Shown here one piece after another: positions 17,097 through 21,560 of a stretch of 21,560 bases of DNA. The position numbers were made by a program, and so were the translations under genes. A model generated the notes under the pieces. The model was not told where the DNA came from and made no database searches. It worked only from the letters and a program-made list of their open reading frames with translations. Position 1 is the stretch's first letter. Each line of letters begins with the position of its first letter. Source of the DNA: Actinomycetes bacterium (lineage in GTDB: Bacteria; Actinomycetota; Actinomycetes; Actinomycetales; Cellulomonadaceae). The DNA lies in assembly GCA_023432565.1 (NCBI GenBank), contig JAEYUL010000116.1, forward strand, positions 1 to 21,560. The letters run 5' to 3'.

Positions 17097-18122
17097 TCAG
17101 TGCGCGGCCGCCACCGGCGCGTCGGGCTGCGCGGGCGTCGCGTCGCCCGCGGTCGTGCTGCGCACCCGCGTGGCCAACCACACCCGCGCGCCGGCCGCCG
17201 CGAGCAGGGCCGCACCGACGAGGTGCAGGTTCACGAGCGCGATCGGCAGGCCGGTCGCCGTCTGCACGTACCCGATGACGGCCTGCGCGAGCGACAGCGC
17301 GAGCAGCAGGAGGCCCGCGCGGTGCGTCGGCCCGGCGACGTCGCCGCACGGCCCGCTGCGCCGGGTGCGCCACAGCAGTGCGAGCAGGACGGCGACGAAG
17401 GCCCACACCGCCGCGGCGTGCACCTTCGCCATGAGCATCGGGTCGACGGCGAGGCGGTAGCCGACCTCGTCGTCGCCCGAGTGGGGACCCGCGCCCGTGG
17501 TCATCGTGCCGAGCACGAGCACCACACTGAGGATCACGGCGAGCGCGTGCGCGAGCCTGCGGGCGACCTGGTCGATCACGACGACCGGTCCGTCGTGGCC
17601 CTCGTCGTGTCGCTGCAGCAGGACGAGCGAGCCGGCGACGAGCACCATCGAGACCAGGAAGTGCAGCGAGACCAGGATCGGCGGGAGCTCGAGCAGGACG
17701 AGGACGCCGCCGATGACGGCCTGCGCGACGACGCCCCCGACGGGGAGCCAGCCGAGCCGCCGGTAGGAGAGCGCACGGCCGCGGTCGGGCCACACCACTG
17801 CGGCGACGGCGACCGCGGCGGCGGCCAGGACGAACGTCATGAGCCGGTTCCCGAACTCGACGAACACGTGGTACGTGGTGGCGTCGTGCACGACCGGGAC
17901 GAAGCTGCCAGGCTCGCACTGGGGCCACGTCGAGCACCCGAGGCCGGACGCCGTCAGCCGCACGGCGCCCCCGGTCCCCACGATCGCGATCTGGAGCACC
18001 AGGTTCACCACGAGCACGGCGCGTGCGTGCCGCTGCAGCCAGCCCAGCAGGGCGGAGCCACCACGACGCAGTGCGGCGCCGCGCGTGCGATCGGACGTGG
18101 TGTCAGGAGGGCTTGCGCTCAC
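17097..18122 (-). CDS. ctaA: Heme A synthase (CtaA/COX15)
   Basis: CtaA oxidises the C8 methyl of heme O to a formyl group, giving heme A for aa3-type cytochrome oxidase. The 341-residue protein has about eight transmembrane helices. The first periplasmic loop carries the family signature TGGAVRLTASGLGCSTWPQC (50-69) with the C63/C69 pair. Conserved histidines are H85, H154, H235 and H300, and H214 lies in TTGAGPHSGDD. The acidic motif reads EFGNR (89-93), where the Bacillus protein has a His ligand in place of N92; I recall EFGNR as the actinobacterial form. The GTG start has a TAGGCT hexamer 6 nt upstream and no Shine-Dalgarno. In M. tuberculosis ctaA is likewise near the ABC genes and suf. 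Confidence 0.93.
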   Translation of the reverse strand: MSASPPDTTSDRTRGAALRRGGSALLGWLQRHARAVLVVNLVLQIAIVGTGGAVRLTASGLGCSTWPQCEPGSFVPVVHDATTYHVFVEFGNRLMTFVLAAAAVAVAAVVWPDRGRALSYRRLGWLPVGGVVAQAVIGGVLVLLELPPILVSLHFLVSMVLVAGSLVLLQRHDEGHDGPVVVIDQVARRLAHALAVILSVVLVLGTMTTGAGPHSGDDEVGYRLAVDPMLMAKVHAAAVWAFVAVLLALLWRTRRSGPCGDVAGPTHRAGLLLLALSLAQAVIGYVQTATGLPIALVNLHLVGAALLAAAGARVWLATRVRSTTAGDATPAQPDAPVAAAH

Positions 18123-18128
18123 GGGCCA

Positions 18129-18134
18129 AGCCTA
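18129..18134 (-). promoter_or_regulatory. -10 element of a probable leaderless ctaA promoter
   Basis: On the minus strand TAGGCT, the same hexamer as at pyrG, lies 6 nt before the GTG at 18122. No ribosome binding site is present. It gives ctaA its own transcript, separate from the ABC pair upstream. Confidence 0.6.
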
Positions 18135-18255
18135 GGCTGCGGCGCGGCCGCGCGGTCACGCGCTCACGTGCGGCACCGGTGTGACGTCGGACCTCCTCGC
18201 GGCGCACCGGCGCGCGTGCCCCCAGGGGGTCGGTGCCGCCCCGGCGGTGGCGGAG

Positions 18256-18281
18256 TGACCGAGGATCCGCCTTGGCGGTCA
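18256..18281 (-). terminator. Inverted repeat at the ABC permease stop, weak terminator candidate
   Basis: TGACCG and CGGTCA (18256-18261 and 18276-18281) form a 6-bp stem that includes the permease stop codon. A competing CCGCC/GGCGG pair lies inside. No T tract follows. The remaining bases up to 18122 are GC-rich and hold nothing else I can identify apart from the ctaA promoter. Confidence 0.35.
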
Positions 18282-19040
18282 GTGCCAGCGGAACAGTCGC
18301 GCGGCGCCCCAGCCGAGCGCGGCGGTCCACCCGACCAGCACGACCACCGACCACGCGGGCAGCGAGCCGGTCTGGAACGCGCCCCGCATCGCCTCGCCGA
18401 GCGCGCCCGACGGCAGCAGCACCGCCACGTGCGCCAGAGCCCCCGGCAGTCGGTCGGCGGGCACGATGACGCCCCCGGCGAAGGCCAGCAGGAGCAGGAC
18501 GAGATTGGCGAGCGCGAGCACCGCCTCGGCGCGCAGCGTCCCGGCCACCAGCAGTGCGAGCGACGTGAACGCCGCGGTGCCCAGGAGCAGCGCGACGAGC
18601 GCGAGCGGCACACCCACCGCCGACGGTCTCCACCCGAGCGCGACCGCGGTCAGGCCGATGGCGAGCACCTGCACGACCTCGACGACGAGCACGCCGAGCA
18701 CCTTTCCCGCGAGCAGCCCTCCGCGCCCCAGCGGCGTCGTCGACAGGAGCCGCAGCACGCCGTTGCGTCGGTCGAACGCCGAGGCGATGGCCTGCGAGGT
18801 GAACGACGAGGTCATCACCGCGAGCGCGAGGACGCCGGGGGTGAAGAAGTCGATCCGGCTCATGCCCGCGGTGTCGACGTCGATCGCGTCGACGCGCACG
18901 AGCCCGACGAGGGTGAGCACCGGGACGACGACGGTGACCAGCAGCTGCTCGCCGTTGCGCAGGATGGCGCGCGCCTCGAACCCGGTCTGCGCGAGCACCC
19001 GGGTGCGGCGCGGCGCCGCTGCGGGCGTCCCTGCGCTCAT
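18279..19040 (-). CDS. ABC-2 type transporter permease (Rv1457c-type)
   Basis: The 253-residue membrane protein has about six hydrophobic segments, the first at 31-50 (EQLLVTVVVPVLTLVGLVRV). It contains FDRRNGVLRLLSTTPLGRGG after the second segment, the cytoplasmic motif of ABC-2 permeases, and GGVIVPADRLPGALAHVAVL near the fifth. The ATG overlaps the ATPase stop (ATGA, 19037-19040). Its place next to ctaA and upstream of divergent sufR matches Rv1457c. The substrate is unknown; the conserved location beside heme and Fe-S genes suggests a link to cofactor or redox biology, but this is inference. Confidence 0.9.
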   Translation of the reverse strand: MSAGTPAAAPRRTRVLAQTGFEARAILRNGEQLLVTVVVPVLTLVGLVRVDAIDVDTAGMSRIDFFTPGVLALAVMTSSFTSQAIASAFDRRNGVLRLLSTTPLGRGGLLAGKVLGVLVVEVVQVLAIGLTAVALGWRPSAVGVPLALVALLLGTAAFTSLALLVAGTLRAEAVLALANLVLLLLAFAGGVIVPADRLPGALAHVAVLLPSGALGEAMRGAFQTGSLPAWSVVVLVGWTAALGWGAARLFRWH

Positions 19041-19984
19041 CGCAGGCTCCGTCCCGTCAGGTCGAGGAAGACGTCTTCGAGCGTGCGGCGGCCGACGGTC
19101 AGCCGGGTCGCGAGCACGCCGTGCTCCGCGAGCCACGCGGTCAGCGCCGCGACCGTCGACGGGCCGACCGCTCCGACGACCGTGTAGGAGCCGGGGGAGA
19201 CCTCGGTGACGACGAGTGAGGGAGCCTGCGGACGCGACAGCGCGGCGGCGAGCTCGGCGACGCCCAGACCCGCGGGGGCGTCGAGCCGGAGCGTCCGGTC
19301 GTCGCTCGACGAGACGAGGCTGCGCACCGAGCCCTGGGCGATCACGCGGCCGCCGTCCACGATCACGACCTGGTCGGCGAGGTCCTCGGCCTCGTCCATG
19401 AGGTGCGTGGTCAGCACGACGGCGACGCCCTCGTCGCGCAGCTCGCGCACGAGCTCCCACACGGCGTGGCGTGACTGCGGGTCCATCCCGGCGCTGGGCT
19501 CGTCGAGGAACACGACCTGAGGCCGGCCGACGACGGCCGCGGCGAGGGCCAGGCGCTGGCGCTGGCCGCCGGACAGGCGCCGCACGGTCGTGCGCGCGAA
19601 CGACCCGAGCCCGAGCCGCTCGGTGAGCTCGGTGAGCGAGCGAGGCGCGGCGTACATGCGGGCCACGTGCTGCAGCATCTGGCCTGCCGGGACGCCGGTG
19701 GGAAGGCCGCCGTCCTGGAGCATCACGCCGACACGGGGCCGTAGCGCGGCAGCGTCCTCGTGCGGGTCGAGGCCGAGCACGCGCACGATCCCGCCGTCGG
19801 GCTTGCGCAGCCCTTCGCAGCACTCGATGGTCGTGGTCTTGCCCGCGCCGTTCGGTCCGAGCACCGCGGTGACGGCACCCGGCCGGGCCACGAGCTCGAG
19901 GCCGTCGACGACGGCGCGCTCCCCGTAGCGCTTGACGAGCCCCGTGACCTGCACGGCGTGCTCGAGGACGTCGGATGCGGGCAC
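19037..19984 (-). CDS. ABC transporter ATP-binding protein (Rv1458c-type)
   Basis: The 315-residue ATPase has Walker A GPNGAGKT (43-50), Q-loop Q90 (VMLQDGGLPTG), signature LSGGQ (137-141), Walker B VVFLDEPSAGMDP with D161 and E162, and the switch histidine H194 (TTHLMDEAE). The C-terminal ~90 residues end TLEDVFLDLTGRSL, the usual tail of CcmA/DrrA-like ATPases. The GTG at 19984 is preceded 8 nt upstream by TAGACT and has no Shine-Dalgarno. It is divergent from sufR, so the 271-nt region between them must serve both genes. Confidence 0.92.
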   Translation of the reverse strand: MPASDVLEHAVQVTGLVKRYGERAVVDGLELVARPGAVTAVLGPNGAGKTTTIECCEGLRKPDGGIVRVLGLDPHEDAAALRPRVGVMLQDGGLPTGVPAGQMLQHVARMYAAPRSLTELTERLGLGSFARTTVRRLSGGQRQRLALAAAVVGRPQVVFLDEPSAGMDPQSRHAVWELVRELRDEGVAVVLTTHLMDEAEDLADQVVIVDGGRVIAQGSVRSLVSSSDDRTLRLDAPAGLGVAELAAALSRPQAPSLVVTEVSPGSYTVVGAVGPSTVAALTAWLAEHGVLATRLTVGRRTLEDVFLDLTGRSLR

Positions 19985-19992
19985 GGTCGAGC

Positions 19993-19998
19993 AGTCTA
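19993..19998 (-). promoter_or_regulatory. -10 element of a probable leaderless ABC operon promoter
   Basis: On the minus strand TAGACT lies 8 nt before the GTG at 19984, with no ribosome binding site between. It faces away from sufR. The SufR-like palindrome is about 95 nt upstream, too far to block this promoter by simple overlap. Confidence 0.55.
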
Positions 19999-20074
19999 GG
20001 TGCGCCGCGCACGTCAGCCGTCGAGGGTGGGCGACCTCACAGCCGTCGAGGGCGGCTTCGAAGGCTTGCCTTGC

Positions 20075-20096
20075 TTGCCAAGACTGAATTTGGCAA
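20075..20096. promoter_or_regulatory. Perfect palindrome TTGCCAA-N8-TTGGCAA
   Basis: The half-sites are 20075-20081 and 20090-20096. The repeat lies in an unusually AT-rich patch of the sufR upstream region and shares bases with the CAAC-N6-GTTG palindrome next to it. It could be a second operator, or an alternative pairing if transcribed. The binding protein is unknown. Confidence 0.5.
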
Positions 20097-20109
20097 CAAC
20101 CATGTTGCC
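20092..20109. promoter_or_regulatory. Candidate SufR operator (GGCAAC-N6-GTTGCC)
   Basis: A perfect 6-bp inverted repeat, GGCAAC (20092-20097) and GTTGCC (20104-20109), contains CAAC-N6-GTTG. That is the operator reported for cyanobacterial SufR. It lies about 150 nt upstream of the sufR start and is most likely an autoregulatory site for sufR-sufB. I could not place -35/-10 hexamers with confidence. The leader that follows has hairpins at 20153-20174 (7 bp) and 20191-20205 (6 bp). Confidence 0.65.
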
Positions 20110-20255
20110 GAATGAGTCGCCGGGCTGCTGCGTGTCACCGTGCACGAACGGACCGGTGTCGAGGGACACACCGGACGGCCGCTGGGCCGGCGCCCCGCAG
20201 GGGCGTGCGCGCTCGCCGAGCGCCGTACCGGGAGCGGAACGGCCCGGGAGGTGAG

Positions 20256-21038
20256 ATGAGCGCAGCACTGCACGACGGGCGTGCCGCCGCCACGCACGCG
20301 CCATCGGTCCCTGGGCCCGAGGACTCCAGCGAGGCCAGCACGCGCCAGCGTGTGCTGCAGCTCGTCGCCGGCGAAGGCCCGATCGCTGCCGCCGAGCTGG
20401 CCGCGCGTCTCGACCTGACCCCCGCGGCGATCCGACGGCACCTCGGTGTCCTGGAGAGCAGCGACCAGATCGCCGTGCACGACGGCACGGGCCACGGCCC
20501 TGCGCGTCGTGGCCGGCCCGCGCGCCGCTACGTCGTCACCGCTCAGGGGCAGAGCGCCCTGTCGCACCGGTACGCCGAGATCGCGGCGCAGGCCCTGCGC
20601 TTCCTCGCCGAGACGGCGGGCACCGACGCGGTCGAGCACTTCGCCGCGCAGCGGGTCGCCGAGCTCGAGGCTCGTCTGGCGCCGGCACTCGACCGTGTCC
20701 CGCAGGACGACGTCGCCGGGCGGACCGAGGTGCTCGCCCACGAGCTGTCGGCCGACGGCTATGCCGCCACCGCCCGGACCGTGCCCGGCCGGCACGCGGT
20801 CCAGCTGTGTCAGGGCCACTGCCCGGTGCAGGACGTCGCCCACGAGTTCCCGCAGCTGTGCGAGGCGGAGGCGCGGGCGTTCTCGCGCCTGCTCGGCGTG
20901 CACGTGCAGCGCCTCGCGACGCTCGCCGCCGGCGGCCACGTCTGCACCACGAACATCCCGGTCACGGTCACGCCGACCGCCGACCGCACGACCGGCACGA
21001 ACCCCCCTGTGCTCGCCCCGGAAGGAACGAACGCATGA
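20256..21038 (+). CDS. sufR: SufR: Fe-S sensing transcriptional repressor of the suf operon
   Basis: SufR binds an Fe-S cluster and, when loaded, represses the suf operon. The 260-residue protein has an N-terminal winged helix-turn-helix (about 30-100) with LAARLDLTPAAIRRHLGVLE (48-67) as the HTH core and a basic wing (ARRGRPARRYVV). The cluster-binding region has C185, C189, C202 and C230 in the pattern LCQGHCPVQDVAHEFPQLC and HVCTTNIP. All four cysteines expected of actinobacterial SufR are present. The ATG at 20256 has GGAGGT just upstream (short spacing). The stop overlaps the sufB start (ATGA). The frame is open upstream, but that part lacks conserved character and covers the regulatory region. 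Confidence 0.95.
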   Translation: MSAALHDGRAAATHAPSVPGPEDSSEASTRQRVLQLVAGEGPIAAAELAARLDLTPAAIRRHLGVLESSDQIAVHDGTGHGPARRGRPARRYVVTAQGQSALSHRYAEIAAQALRFLAETAGTDAVEHFAAQRVAELEARLAPALDRVPQDDVAGRTEVLAHELSADGYAATARTVPGRHAVQLCQGHCPVQDVAHEFPQLCEAEARAFSRLLGVHVQRLATLAAGGHVCTTNIPVTVTPTADRTTGTNPPVLAPEGTNA

Positions 21039-21560
21039 GCGCACCCACGCAGGACCCGGCACAGCCGATGACGCAGGACGAGGCGATCGCCTCGATCGGC
21101 ACGTACAACTACGGCTGGCACGACCCGGACACCGCGGGTGCGACCGCGCGCCGTGGCCTGTCGGAGGAGGTCGTGCGGGAGATCTCCCGGCTCAAGAACG
21201 AGCCGGAGTGGATGCTCAAGACGCGCCTGAAGTCGTTGCGCATGTTCGAGAAGAAGCCCATGCCCTGGTGGGGCGCGGACCTGTCCGGCATCGACTTCGA
21301 CAACATCAAGTACTTCGTCCGGTCGACGGAGAAGCAGGCGGCCAGCTGGGACGACCTGCCCGAGGACATCAAGAACACGTACGACCGCCTGGGCATCCCC
21401 GAGGCCGAGAAGCAGCGCCTGGTCGCAGGTGTCGCCGCGCAGTACGAGTCCGAGGTCGTCTACCACCAGATCCAGGAGTCGCTCGAGGAGCAGGGCGTCA
21501 TCTTCCTCGACACCGACACGGGTCTGCGCGAGCACCCCGAGATCTTCGAGCAGTACTTCG
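21035..21560 (+). CDS. sufB: SufB, Fe-S cluster assembly scaffold, N-terminal part
   Basis: The frame is open to the window end, giving 175 complete codons of a protein usually around 470-480 residues. The start MSAPTQDPAQPMTQDEAIAS leads into YNYGWHDPDT, which is the SufB N-terminal pattern. RGLSEEVVREISRLKNEPEW and YFVRSTEKQAASWDDLP also match the family. SufB forms the SufBC2D complex that builds Fe-S clusters, the main system in Actinomycetota. The ATG overlaps the sufR stop, with GGAAGG about 9 nt upstream, so sufR and sufB share a transcript. Confidence 0.97.
   Translation, partial: MSAPTQDPAQPMTQDEAIASIGTYNYGWHDPDTAGATARRGLSEEVVREISRLKNEPEWMLKTRLKSLRMFEKKPMPWWGADLSGIDFDNIKYFVRSTEKQAASWDDLPEDIKNTYDRLGIPEAEKQRLVAGVAAQYESEVVYHQIQESLEEQGVIFLDTDTGLREHPEIFEQYF

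Noticed and set aside
15568..17460. 630-codon plus-strand open frame
   Set aside because: It is the complement of the DrrAB-like genes and part of ctaA, which have clear motifs on the minus strand.
17100..19187. 695-codon plus-strand open frame
   Set aside because: It is a shadow of ctaA and the second ABC pair.

Overview
The window is very GC-rich, uses many GTG starts, and packs genes into operons with 4-nt ATGA/GTGA overlaps. Gene content and order match Actinomycetota. The proteins look closest to Micrococcales of the Cellulomonas type; this is judged from remembered families and synteny, not from a search. It opens inside a 5S rRNA gene (end of an rRNA operon) with a strong terminator.

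Block 1 (416-15114, all +) follows the order I know from Mycobacterium tuberculosis Rv1691-Rv1700: TPR protein, HAD-IIA phosphatase, small conserved protein, tlyA, nadK, recN, steA, steB/mctB, pyrG and a Nudix hydrolase. Two membrane-protein genes sit between steB and pyrG: a divergent MraY/WecA-like (PNPT, glycosyltransferase family 4) protein and MurJ. They are joined to steB by 4-nt overlaps. steA-steB-PNPT-murJ therefore forms a cassette linking a cell-separation complex to lipid-linked envelope precursor enzymes. This is the best candidate here for an under-described system.

Block 2 (15169-17028, all -) is a DrrA/DrrB-type ABC exporter pair. It is separated from the Nudix gene by a GC-rich hairpin that could terminate transcription from both sides.

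Block 3 (17097-21560) matches the M. tuberculosis Rv1456c-Rv1461 order: ctaA (heme A synthase), ABC permease and ABC ATPase on the minus strand, then divergent sufR and the start of sufB on the plus strand. Rv1459c has no counterpart here. The sufR upstream region holds a CAAC-N6-GTTG palindrome, which matches the SufR operator described in cyanobacteria, overlapped by a second perfect palindrome.

Four genes (pyrG, both ABC ATPases, ctaA) have a TAnnnT hexamer 6-8 nt before the start codon and no Shine-Dalgarno. That pattern suggests leaderless mRNAs. Genes inside operons rely on overlaps or on recognisable ribosome binding sites.
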